Origin: Nymphaea colorata
Taxonomy: Eukaryota; Streptophyta; Magnoliopsida; Nymphaeales; Nymphaeaceae
NCBI RefSeq assembly: GCF_008831285.2
Contig: NC_045138.2
Span: 33,143,934-33,203,933 of the forward strand
Direction of reading: 5' to 3'
DNA length: 60,000 nucleotides
Positions within the stretch are counted from its first letter, which is position 1; every line of letters starts with the position of its first letter. The notes beneath the pieces are model-generated. The model saw nothing but the letters and a program-made list of their open reading frames with translations. It was not told where the DNA came from and searched no databases. This document shows, piece after piece, positions 1 through 10,000 of this stretch. The translations under genes were made by a program, and so were the position numbers.

Positions 1-496
1 TCTATAGAGAATTAAAAATCTAAAAACAGAACAAAAAAATTCTTGTTGCTGAGAAACAAAAACAAGAAACAATTTATAAATACATCAAAACCACTAAAGG
101 TTCAAAAAAGAGGGGCAAAACATGAGCACCTAAAAACCAATCTCATTGCTTGGTGTGTGCAAATGTGTTTATCGCTCGTACTTATACAAGCACTGTACAA
201 GTACCCATGTGACAATAGTCAATTGGATAGAAGACTACTGGTTACTACATGACACCTTTCTTTGACTGACATACTTGCTGTTTTCATAGAGTTAGCCGTA
301 TAGACGATTATAGCCATCTACCATCTTGGATTGTCATGCTTCATGGATTTCTCCAAGCGTTGCCACCAAAAACCATAGCTGAGCAGATACTTGGAGTGAC
401 AATGTAGCAAGGCACAATACAAAAGATAAAAAGTAATCAACATGATTGATCGTAAAATGGTTAGAAGAAGACCATTCGAGTTACAAGAGGGTTCTG

Positions 497-528
497 CCCC
501 CCCCCCCCCCCCCTCTCTCTTATATATA
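497..528. repeat. poly-C tract followed by TC and TA dinucleotides
   Basis: Seventeen consecutive C are followed by a short TC run and a TA run. The tract sits exactly where the 5' end of the following LTR copy should be, so it replaces or masks that end. The first 496 bases before it contain no gene or repeat that I recognise. Confidence 0.85.
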
Positions 529-950
529 CTAAGATTATGAGAGATCTTCAAGAGCTTATAAGGGTAGGTTATTAATGAGATGATTGTCCTGGTTCTTATC
601 ATTTTTTCGGGTTAAAGCCGAAACTGTTAGGGAGGCGGGTTGAGATCCATCGAACCAGGGGCCCGAACTTGGACGTGAGTCGGGTTGTTACAAGAGCCGG
701 TTCAACAATCGGATCTAGAGTACCACACATGTGGACGCGTGTACCTTAAGAGGGGTAGATTGTAATGTCCCAAATGTTTAGTGTTGTATTGAAGATTGTG
801 AGAGATCTTTAAGGGCTTATAAAGGGAGTTATTGAATAGATGGTTGTTTTGGTTCCTAACCCTTTTAAGCTTGATGCCAAAATAGCTAGGCGACGGGTTG
901 GGATCCGTCAAACCAGGGGCTCGAGCCCAAAAGTAGGTCGGGTTGTTACA
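529..950 (+). mobile_element. TRIM-like LTR retroelement with two short LTRs
   Basis: Two related segments of about 165-190 bp stand in direct orientation at 529-692 and 761-950. The second begins TGTAATGTCC and ends GGTTGTTACA, giving the TG...CA ends and short inverted termini (TGTAA/TTACA) of an LTR. The first ends in the same way but lacks its 5' end. The 68 bp between them starts AGAGCCGGTTCAAC, which matches what usually follows the start of a plant tRNA-Met primer-binding site (TGGTATC...); those first bases are missing. It ends with a purine-rich AAGAGGGG tract where a polypurine tract belongs. No coding region fits in 68 bp, so this is a non-autonomous TRIM or a heavily deleted element. 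The LTR pair is diverged, so the insertion is old. Confidence 0.65.
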
Positions 951-3010
951 ATAGAAAAAGATGGTCTGACTTCCAAAACATATATAGTCAGGACAAATGT
1001 TGTAAATATTAGTGTTTGCTGCTCATATCAATTTGCCCATTAATATATAATGGGCTCGTATTGCAATTTTATTTCAAAATTATAAAAATCCAGATATTTT
1101 AATTAATTTAGAAATCCACATAACGTAATTGTGAATGTGGGTAGGGAAAAAGTCTAAAACATTCCCGGTGGCCCTTGGTCGGCTTGGACATTGTCCGATA
1201 ACCAAGAGGAATCATTCAATATATGCTTCTTCTCTAGCGTGTGGTGTCACAATGTCCTGTGTATTAACAAATGTTAAAGATCTATTTCTTTCTGTTGGAC
1301 TGCGATCTTCTAAAGAAGTCGGCAACCACAGGGTCTGGACCATCAGGCTAATGTAGGCGTCTTCTGAAACTTGGAGAGGCCCTTCTTGGGAGAACATGAC
1401 AATTTAGTTTATGATGCACCAAAAAAATTCCTCGCCATTATATGCAGTATGGAAAATGGCATACAATTGCCATTTTGCTTTTTCTTTCTTTCGTTCCATA
1501 TCTCAAGTTAATATTTTCTCTAACCTTTTCCAGTATTGTGAAGCTAGAAAAATTGAATAAATCTAAACAGATTGAATTGGTTGCCTAATCTTGAAGGGGG
1601 TTAGTGCAACTGCTGAGAGGGAGCTTGTTAAGCGGTCAACTTCTGTGGTGTCAACAGTAAGTTGAAACATAGCAAGAATCAAGAATGTCATTGCTAAATT
1701 CCACAAAGCAGCCCTGGGTTGTGAAAGAGGAAAAGACTTTGGCCTTCACTTGATACAGAAAAAGTGAAAAGCATATTGGTGTATGAAAACATAGAATAAT
1801 AATTTCGATATAAGTACCCGAAGTTATCAAGGGTGTACCATTCAAACTGAGAAACTAAAGAATTTCACCTGCAAAAAGAGAAATTCTCTATAGCATGCAT
1901 GGAGTTAATTACACACTCATAGGTCTGTCATAAGGTGCATAAAAGCTGTCTACAGGGTTATCCTTTGTCGAGCATTGAATTATGCTTTTCATTTGTGTTA
2001 TTACGCTTTTCGGAATCTATGATTGAGAACTAAACAAAATGGTTAGGGCTTCTTTCCATTGTTTGCAACTATTTAAGCCACCTTTCGATCAATTTAATTT
2101 GGGCTGCATGCTGCAGATGCTAGGTGGTCAACTGGAGCGATGACCGATGACCTTGTTCTGTTAAGAACAGAGGCAGAACATTTACATCCGCAGAAGCAAG
2201 GCATAATTAGCTGTCTTATATTCTGAAGATACGCGTATTACCTTTCCCAGTAATGGTTCTGCTGCTGAGAGTCTTAATAGATTCTAAAAGGAACTTTCCC
2301 TCCACTTGATCATCATCTTTGAACTAATCATCAAAGAGATGCAGAATGGTGAGGTTCACCATGAAGATATAACACTCATATCTTGGCGTATTCGTTTACA
2401 AGCCCTGATCCTCCCTTAATTGCATTTCTCTTCCAAAAATAATGCTGTGCATTTTGGGCACTGCATATCCATCAGAGAACAGTAGTGTGCATCATATTCT
2501 CCAATCCAGGCAAGCAGTTTCTGGATGCTGTTTGCAATTAATCGACAGAAGCTGGTGGAAAGGAGCCCGATGTAAAATTTGTTATGTTGGCTGAACTTTG
2601 AAAATGCCAAACGCAAAATCTTGATTTACACAGGCAATGAGGAACAGAGCATACTCATCCAAGTAGCATCGTCGTAAGGCAAGAAAAGACTCTAAGGATC
2701 TTGCTTGTACAGTATTCAATCGTTGCACCAATTCTATGAGCATCACCCGTTGATTTTTCCTGCAGGGGAATAGAGGGTATCAGATTTTTTGAGAACAAAT
2801 TGGTCATCAAATGCATAATTTTGTACGACAGCCATTAATAGAAAAATAAAGCTGGTGCTGTGTTCTATACCGACGTTGAAAGCCTGCATTGGTTTGATGC
2901 AGCAAGGTTCGATTTGGCTTTCTCGCTCTTCTGTGAGCACCATGATGCTTCCTCAGGCTTCTCTGCATCTGTTCTGCTTCTGATGAGACGGCCCTTCTTG
3001 ATGCGACAAG
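951..3010. other. no recognised gene; likely includes the 3' part of the MIR397 transcript
   Basis: Reading frames are short (66-81 codons) and resemble no family I know. The part nearest 3010 is downstream of the MIR397 hairpin on the minus strand, so it may be transcribed as the 3' portion of that primary transcript. The rest is AT-rich without clear repeats. Confidence 0.4.
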
Positions 3011-3106
3011 CCAAATGCATTATCGAGTGCAGCGCTGGTGAAAGTATATGGCCCTCCTTGGTAGGGCCGGATTTCATCAACGCTGCACTCAATGATGCAT
3101 TTGGTT
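3011..3106 (-). ncRNA. MIR397: MIR397 microRNA precursor hairpin
   Basis: Read on the minus strand, the 5' arm contains the 21-nt mature miRNA at 3075-3095, starting with U and carrying the core GAGTGCAGCGTTGATG. All 21 positions agree with the conserved angiosperm miR397a as I know it. The 3' arm (about 3018-3038) pairs with it with two mismatches and two G-U wobbles, and is the expected miRNA* strand with a 2-nt 3' overhang. The stem extends perfectly below the duplex through CCAAATGCA/TGCATTTGG. A second short stem (GGCCCT/AGGGCC) closes the loop side. miR397 is known to guide cleavage of laccase mRNAs, which affects lignin deposition and copper allocation, and it is induced when copper is scarce. 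Mature arm, size and pairing all fit a functional plant MIRNA. Expression cannot be judged from sequence. Confidence 0.93.
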
Positions 3107-3153
3107 CCACTTTTTTCCTTCATCCCCCAAATCCCTTCCTGCTTTGGGGAATG

Positions 3154-3298
3154 CCTTCATGGCGTTCTTATGGATGTCCACTTCATTAGAAGTACAGAAT
3201 TCTTGTGGCAGTACATAGTGGCTTTCATGGCGTTTTTATGGACATGTCCACTTCATTAAAAGTACATAATTCTTGTGGCAGTACATAGTGCACAGTAC
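3154..3298 (-). promoter_or_regulatory. duplicated MIR397 upstream segment with GTAC copper-response cores
   Basis: This lies directly upstream of the hairpin on its strand. A unit of about 67-70 bp is repeated in tandem (about 3154-3220 and 3221-3290). Each unit carries two GTAC cores exactly 19 bp apart (3192 and 3211; 3262 and 3281), and a fifth GTAC follows at 3295. GTAC is the core of the copper-response element bound by SPL7/CRR1-type SBP factors, which are known to activate MIR397 under copper deficiency. On the minus strand each unit also has a TATA-like CATAARAACG downstream of its GTAC pair. The duplication and motifs are seen directly. Their use as a copper-responsive promoter is inferred from the family and from their position. 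Confidence 0.65.
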
Positions 3299-4801
3299 TA
3301 ATTGTTGAGATTCTTGGTGGGTATTCAACAGCATCTCTTTCGCACAATACTCTGCTACTCTGCTTGCGATTCTTGGTGAGGATCCTCTCTCATAATAAAA
3401 TAATCGGTCAAGCATCCAACCTCATTTAGGAGATCAATTTTTTTGTATAATGCCCAAATTTTTTTTTCTTAAAATCTTCAGCTTTACAACGACAGTCACA
3501 TAAGGTCTTTTACTGTTGTTCTAATTCAGATTAAAGCTCCAGTTAAATTAGATCACGCCATTGAACTATAAACGAAATTGAAGGCAATTCGATTCTGTTA
3601 ATTCCCACTGACGAGCATGAAATTGACAGATATTCGGAACGTTATTTGTTCATCTGCAGAAGATGTAAAAATATGGATCCTATATACACGTTTCTCTGTC
3701 TCGAGGAAGGACACCATAAATTCGTGTGTTAATGTGGTTGTTCCATATGCATTTAAGTTGGTCAAGTTGCTGTCCTTTCTCCATTCCTAACCCTAATACG
3801 CAACACCTCCTCTTATATTTGTTTAATAAGTCGCCTGGATGCATAATTTGATTAAGTAGTTCGTGCTGCACATTTGTACTCTCGCCTTTTTGTGACCCCT
3901 TTGATGCTGGTACTGCATTGGGTAGCGCGTACTATATTAGTCGGGTATAGTTTCCATGTAAGTTTTTGGGTACTTCCAACGCATCTCCCATGTACTGCTT
4001 GCGGAATTTTCTTTTGTATACTTCACATTTGCTTTTCACACGTCACCCAGAAACCAGGTCACCCAGTATTTTTAGTTTTTTAATGACATCGATGTGGATG
4101 CTTCATTGGATGATTTGATGGTTGGTGTGCAACAAAGAGAGCGTTGTTGGTTCTGGTTAGTTAGTATGATTTTTATGTTATTAGTGAGATAGCAATGAGA
4201 AACTGTTCTTTTATTGAAGAGAAGGGTGAGCCCAGATCATAAAACTTTTATAAGAAACTGAAGCGACAGATTTGAGAATTGCTAAAGGAGTTCAAATTGA
4301 ACTGTGGCGTATAAAATTTTGTGATCGAAAGAGATCTGGACATGAGCAACTACTTAGAGTTTAGTACTTCGAAGTTTTCATCTCCTATTTTTCTATTCTG
4401 AACGATAAGCTGGGGTTAGGTTGTGCCCCCCACGCATCAATCACTGAGGCTCGAATGTATAGCTCTACCAAAAGAATCCTATGCACAACCAACATCGAAT
4501 ATTATAAGATAGTTATACCCAAAAAATCCTGTGCACATTTTCAACCAAAGGCTTACCTTCCAGCAATGCTACAAAGAGGCTTAGACCATTCTACACAAAA
4601 GATTTGGCATCGCCTTGACACCAGTCCTTAACGTTCTGTACCTGTAATATATTGAATTTATCTACCGTCTGTTTAAAAGTGCAAGATTTTGACGTATTCC
4701 TTTGCTATATCATTTGACGGTGCCAGCGTAGATCAGATGTATCTCCTGGAGTCGGCATGTTGCATTCAAGGGGTTTTAATTGTCCCTGCTTTTATGTAAG
4801 T
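3299..4801. other. no recognised gene
   Basis: Short reading frames only, with no similarity I can name on either strand and no obvious repeat structure. The first few hundred bases may belong to the distal MIR397 promoter. Confidence 0.35.
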
Positions 4802-5275
4802 GTGCGTTTGATTGCCCCTGATTTAAAATCTTCAGGATTTAAAAACTATGGATTTAAGACCAGGTTCTCCCTCTTTAATCTTAAAACCAATTTTTTTTTA
4901 ATGCACAAAGGTAGGTATGACCTAAGGTCTTTAGTTTGGTGAACTATGGATTTTACCGTAAATCTTTTGCCTAAAAGCATATCATATATATCCACTTCAG
5001 ATCCATGGACTTGAAATATGGAGTAATAAAACGCTGCTTAAAGGTTCGGGTCCTGGTTTTTCCTTCAATTAGATTCAATTCAAGATACCTTTCGTTCCTC
5101 CCACGTTTTCCTACGACGGTATAAGCTTTAGCTGAAAACAACCTGCAGAAAGATTCGAACCTTGACAATCTTTCACGTTTCTTGGAAGAAGATTTAAGCA
5201 CAGGTAAGAGATTTTTGGTGGGGAAGCTGCGATGAAAGCTTTATCAAACATTTTAAGCTATGTATCAAACGCCCA
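4802..5275. mobile_element. possible MITE-like element with imperfect inverted ends
   Basis: The left end contains GCGTTTGAT followed about 10 bases later by TTTAAAAT. The right end, read on the opposite strand, contains GCGTTTGAT followed by TTAAAATG. The match in sequence and spacing suggests imperfect terminal inverted repeats of about 28 bp around a 0.47-kb non-coding body. I could not see a convincing target-site duplication, so superfamily and exact borders are uncertain. Confidence 0.35.
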
Positions 5276-5758
5276 ACAAAGAAAAGACGTATTAACAAGG
5301 TCCAACTCGCATGTCTTACAAGAAGCTGCGTTGGGAATCTTATGGAATGGACTCGAAAACTTGATGCAGGTTCTTTGCTTCAACATCTTTCTTAACTTCC
5401 ACTGCCGCCATATGACATCAGAATTATTATTTGACTGGATGTTCAAATCTATTTATAATGAGGACGTCAATCCTAGATTACAGAGGCCAAGTCCAGCGCC
5501 CATATGTGGTTCAGAAAGTGAAAGAGGTCCATAAAGCCCTCGACGACGAACTCTGAGACGGGTCTTCGGGGTCGAAGCGGGAAAAAATGGTAAAACAATA
5601 GTCAATGGTAGTGTTCGTTTCCCATTCTATTTCTGCCTGGCTGCGAGGTCTTTCTTTATGTAATTTACAAAAATAATTTTGTCATTTTTCTATCAATCAT
5701 CCATTATTACAAAGTAGATGGCCCGCATGAGTAAGTTGAAACTTGGGTAACTTCGAAT

Positions 5759-5773
5759 TATATATATATATGG

Positions 5774-5818
<45 letters not shown>
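5759..5818. repeat. compound (TA)n(GA)n microsatellite
   Basis: About 36 bp of TA with one interruption is followed by about 22 bp of GA. Confidence 0.95.
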
Positions 5819-7339
5819 ATAAAATGGAATGTGTAAGGATGATCCGGCTTTTAAATACCAACAAACGCCTAGCTACCAGCGGCGGCTGTATTAGTTTGAC
5901 ATTCGAACTAAATAAAAGAAGTGCATGTTGGAGTTCAAGCGTGGGATTATGCTAAGATGCTGTTTATATACTGCTCATGTTCCTTTAAAGAATTCATTCC
6001 TATTTAGACTCTTTGCGTCGACTTCATCTCTTGACCACCTTGTGCTTAATTTGCCGTGCAAATTTAGAGAACCACGGGAAGATCCCCCAATTCAAAGATA
6101 TTCTTCCTCCAAATTAAACTCTGCTCTTCTTAGAGCACTACACGCTAACAGTTTTTGACGTTACAGCGGCACGGAAGCTTCAACAAGTCATTCGTTTCAC
6201 GTCTTTCAACCTATAATGATGCTTTGATAGAAACCGAGTGCTGGTATTATGGACTTGCTCCCACCTCCTCCATTTGTGCTTGCACGTCGATAATGAAATT
6301 TGCTTAGCTTTTTATTATCACAAGCCTACTGGGCCAGATGATAAAGTGCTAGCGTTATTGCCCAATGTTTTTGTTATAATTTGCCTCCTTCAAACTTAGG
6401 CTCTGTCTCAGCACGCCTTCCTTGAGTCTCGCTTCTAGTTAATGATCAACGTAGTAAGAAAGAGATGGTGGTTCATTAGAGGCAAAGCCTCCCCGCCTTT
6501 TTCTTGTTCTCAGGGCTGCTTCGGGGCTTGAGTGATCCAATATATAGTACACATTTCAAGTCAACTGTTGTGTATGCCATTGCTTGTAGTTCAGAAAAGT
6601 AGCATTCATGGGAATCAAGTTGAGGATGCATGATCAAAGTGACATTAAGGTCGATCAGCTATGCTACACCCCTTGATGCACATAGTAACAAAGAGATGAA
6701 TAAGGACTTCTTCAAAGAAGTGCAAAAGATTAATGGCTTAGAGGATTTTGATAAGTCAAGGGTTCGCTAAAGTGCCAGGAGGCCCGGACTAAAAATCCAA
6801 AGCTTATCAGACTAAGGATCATGGATGGGACTTGTGTGACGGTAATAATGTGAAGCGGAAATAAGGAAACAAGACAATTTCAAAAATACTACAGCAGCAT
6901 AATATTGTAGAAGCACGGATGATGAGACTTGGAAGAGTTACATAAATAAGCCGGAAGTGAATGAATATGACGACATGATGTAGTCTAATGAAAATCCGTC
7001 GTTTGTTTTCCATAAAGCAGTCTAGCTTTCTTGATGTTTGATGTAATAACATATGATTGCTTCTGTAGTGTTACAAAATTTGACAAGATATTTTTCCCGA
7101 AGAATTTTTCACAACCTATTCCATCGCTTGGATTGAGTTCCAATTTTCAGTAATCGGAATGTTATAAGCAACTCGTAGAAGCTCCAAACAGATATATAAT
7201 AACCATCTTATATACACGTATAACTAGAACGGATGCCTACAGTTTTTTACACTAATGCAACGAAAGGGAACCATCGGCCATGATTAGTGATCACGTGCAA
7301 AAGGATATCTAGGAGTTGTTGCTCATAATATTTGCTGAA
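5819..7339. other. no recognised gene
   Basis: Reading frames of 70-77 codons occur on both strands, but none carries a domain or motif that I recognise. No inverted or tandem repeat of note is visible. Confidence 0.35.
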
Positions 7340-7942
7340 TTATCTGGCCCTTCTCTTCAAGATGACACCAGCAGCTTCCTCCTGAAGAAGCTTATGGATC
7401 TGACTAGGTGGATTGCCGTGCCACACTTGGCCCGTCTTCATCCTGAGGCCCATTTTTGCGAGTTTATCAGCAATCCTGTTTCCCTCCCTGTAAATGTGAG
7501 TGCACTTGCAGTTTTCTAGCAGAGCAAACTGGCATTTCATGTCAATGACATGCTTCTCCAACTGAAGGTTCCTGGTTCTCTTACCTGTTATAATATCCAC
7601 AATCGTCTTGGCATCGCCTTCCATCCATAACTGAGACAAATCATTTTCACAGGCCAATCCGACTCCTCGCTTCGCGGCCAACATCTCAGCCATGATGCTG
7701 GTAGTGAATGGAATTGGTTCAGCGAAGCACAGCAAGACCTTGCCTTCATGATCCCTGATGATGCCACCGATGCCTGCCTTGGCTGGGTTGTCCTTGACAG
7801 CTCCGTCGTAGTTGAGTTTCACAAAATTGCCTGAAGGTTTTTCCCATCTGAGGTACACAGAACGAGCACATCGTGTGAGAATCAACGGTTTTCTCTGGAT
7901 TAGGCTGATATCCGCAAAACGGCGTCCTAAGTTATGTATCAT
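7340..7942 (-). CDS. RNase H-like (RVT_3) domain protein, probably LINE-derived
   Basis: This 200-residue ORF carries a plant RVT_3/RNase H fold at about residues 38-162. The catalytic series is complete: Asp46 in NYDGAVK, Glu86 in MAEMLAA, Asp110 in EGDAK, and Asp159 in the terminal REGNRIADKLA helix. Such domains end the polyproteins of plant LINE-type retrotransposons and also occur as single genes. The upstream reverse transcriptase and the zinc-binding region found in complete LINEs are not visible above 7942, so this is either a 3' remnant of a LINE or a captured domain joined to exons I cannot place. The frame is open throughout, which suggests fairly recent origin or retained function. 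The start codon is simply the first ATG and may be artificial. Confidence 0.7.
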   Translation of the reverse strand: MIHNLGRRFADISLIQRKPLILTRCARSVYLRWEKPSGNFVKLNYDGAVKDNPAKAGIGGIIRDHEGKVLLCFAEPIPFTTSIMAEMLAAKRGVGLACENDLSQLWMEGDAKTIVDIITGKRTRNLQLEKHVIDMKCQFALLENCKCTHIYREGNRIADKLAKMGLRMKTGQVWHGNPPSQIHKLLQEEAAGVILKRRAR

Positions 7943-8618
7943 GACTGGTCTCAGAAGATATTACAGCAGAAAGCAAGATCCACTAATTTCAATAGATGAA
8001 ACAATGATCTGAAAGAGTACTTTATATAGGACAAGAGGAAGGGAGACTGACAATTGAACATGAGAACTAAGATAGCAATTCACGAAACGATTTCAAATTT
8101 AAGATTTAAAAGCAATGGGCATTGAAGAAGTGAGCAAATTTTGGAGGAAGAGGAAGATTGTTTATGCTGACAAGGAATTGATGTCGTCAAGAATGAAGCA
8201 ACTGTAGCTTGGAGAATGCGGAAGGAATAAGATGGGGAAAAGAAGAGCAGCAGGCAATGGGGGGGAGATTTTAAAATACCGTTACCAACCGAAGCACATG
8301 GCAAACGAAAGTTTTGAACCACCTGCTATCCTGTCACCTTCTGAATTTTGTGGCGACAGAAACAGAGGGGGAGAGAGACTTCAAGGTCCAAAATGACTCG
8401 TATCTCTTTCTCAATTTGGCTGTCCGAATTTGGGTTAATTTGGAGAGAGAGAGAGAGAGAGAGAGGATTTGCTGCCATGAAACGTGAGACCTGAGTCAAT
8501 GGCCAAATCTTACGCCGACATTTTCTGGAAGCAACAGCTCATGCAACTCCGGCATCGACAATAACTCTGGTCTGCGCGTCTGGATTCTGATTCAATTGAA
8601 TCGGATCTAAGATAAGCA
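7943..8618. other. no recognised gene; GA microsatellite near 8442-8465
   Basis: No reverse transcriptase sequence precedes the RNase H ORF here. A GA repeat of about 24 bp is the only clear structure. Confidence 0.4.
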
Positions 8619-8785
8619 CGTCAATTCAGTATTAAGACAGTGGAAAAGCACCATATCAAGAACTTAGGCTATGTGACCTTGTATCTTCTTATAGAATTCT
8701 GAAAATATAGATAGCGTCAAACACGTATGCAAATCAATGGCGCATTCTATATTCTAAATAAGCAGCTCCTTGTTGAAAGTGTCGA
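8619..8785 (-). pseudogene. isolated relic of ENT exon 7 and flanking intron
   Basis: This aligns by eye with 13324-13490 of the intact ENT gene: shared stretches include CTATGTGACC, TGTATCTTC and a diverged CAGAATATAGACTATGCCATT segment. The relic therefore covers the 3' part of exon 7 and the start of the next intron. The frame is broken by substitutions and small indels. No other ENT exon is near it. Exon 7 is one of the exons missing from the larger pseudogene copy at 20-22 kb, so this fragment comes from a separate or rearranged event. Confidence 0.75.
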
Positions 8786-10000
8786 AAAAAAAAAATGTTT
8801 TTCATGCAAGTCGAATTTTACCCGATTGGGTTGAGGGTCTGCAGGATAAGTTTTCAGGGGTGAGCAGCGGCCAGAGGCTGATGGATGATTTTTTTTTTTG
8901 GCTAACAAGGGCCGCTATATAATTTCTCAAATTGTTCAAATCAATATTTTTAGAAATTTTATGCGACAAATTTAATTTTGTGGGCCCCTTCTTCCTTGGT
9001 GGGGAGCATGCCTCCCTGTTCTGCATAATGCATCTCCTATCCCAAACTAAGCAATTTCATAGGCTGCAATCACGCACTGAAAGCGAAATGAAAGAAAGTA
9101 AAGGCATCATCCACCAGGGAAAGATCCAAACCTCAGGTTTCGTGAATTCAGAATTGGAGTGCATGTCATCAAAAACGACTTGCGGCTTATATTCAATCTA
9201 CACATTTTATCTTGTCAAACAGGAAGTTTTTCCCTCTTTAGATGGGAAGCAATAGCATCCCGACGATTTCCACTATATTGGTATCGCCTAAAATCGGTCG
9301 ATGCCCAATTGCCCATTTCCTCTTATGACTCGTACGCCTTGCGAGTTTATTATTATTATTATTATTATTCCTCTTTTATATATTAAATTAAGTCATAATT
9401 TAATTTTTTAATTGAAAAGAAAAAATATGCAATATAGGTAGGGCTAAGCAGTGGGTCGGCCTGACCCAATAAAAAAAAAAAAAAACTGGGCTAGGGCCTG
9501 GTCGCACTCGCAGATGGTCATTATAACAGAGGCTCCGGTTGACTGCCAGCAACCTGGCCACATTAAAAATAAGATATATATTTTTAATATAATTTAGTAT
9601 GTTCATATAATTAATTATAATCAAATACGTAATTATGTATGTACATTTAAATAAAACAATAATAAAAATACAATTATTTTAATATGTTTCTAATATTTTT
9701 AAGATTTTTCTTATTGTAAATTAATTTTTTACATTTACTTTTCAACAAATGGTTTTTTGTTTTTTCGTAGCCGAATCAGTGAACAGTCCGCTTTGACGAA
9801 TCAGCCGCCCCACCAGTGATTTAGTTGCACCATCAATTTTAAAATACTGGTTCTTAAACCTAACAATTAATGCCATATATAATCATATATTTTTTGAAAA
9901 ACAAGATCGTGGTGTTTTTGAAACATGCATTTTAAGAACTCAATATTTCTCTTATCAAAAGCTTTGAATATAGCTTTCTACTTTTTAATTCTAGAAACTG
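8786..10000. other. no recognised gene; AT-rich with an ATT microsatellite
   Basis: An ATT trinucleotide run lies at about 9347-9369. A short GC-rich stretch at 9440-9515 (GTGGGTCGGCC and CTGGGCTAGGGCC) resembles the richer element at 33.1 kb. The following 400 bases are very AT-rich. Confidence 0.4.

Noticed and set aside
2865-3189. Open frames on both strands over the MIR397 hairpin
   Set aside because: They translate the inverted-repeat arms and the GTAC-rich upstream region; the hairpin explains the sequence better.
5080-5170. GGTTCGAATC on the minus strand, considered as part of a tRNA gene
   Set aside because: No acceptor stem or anticodon arm can be formed around it.
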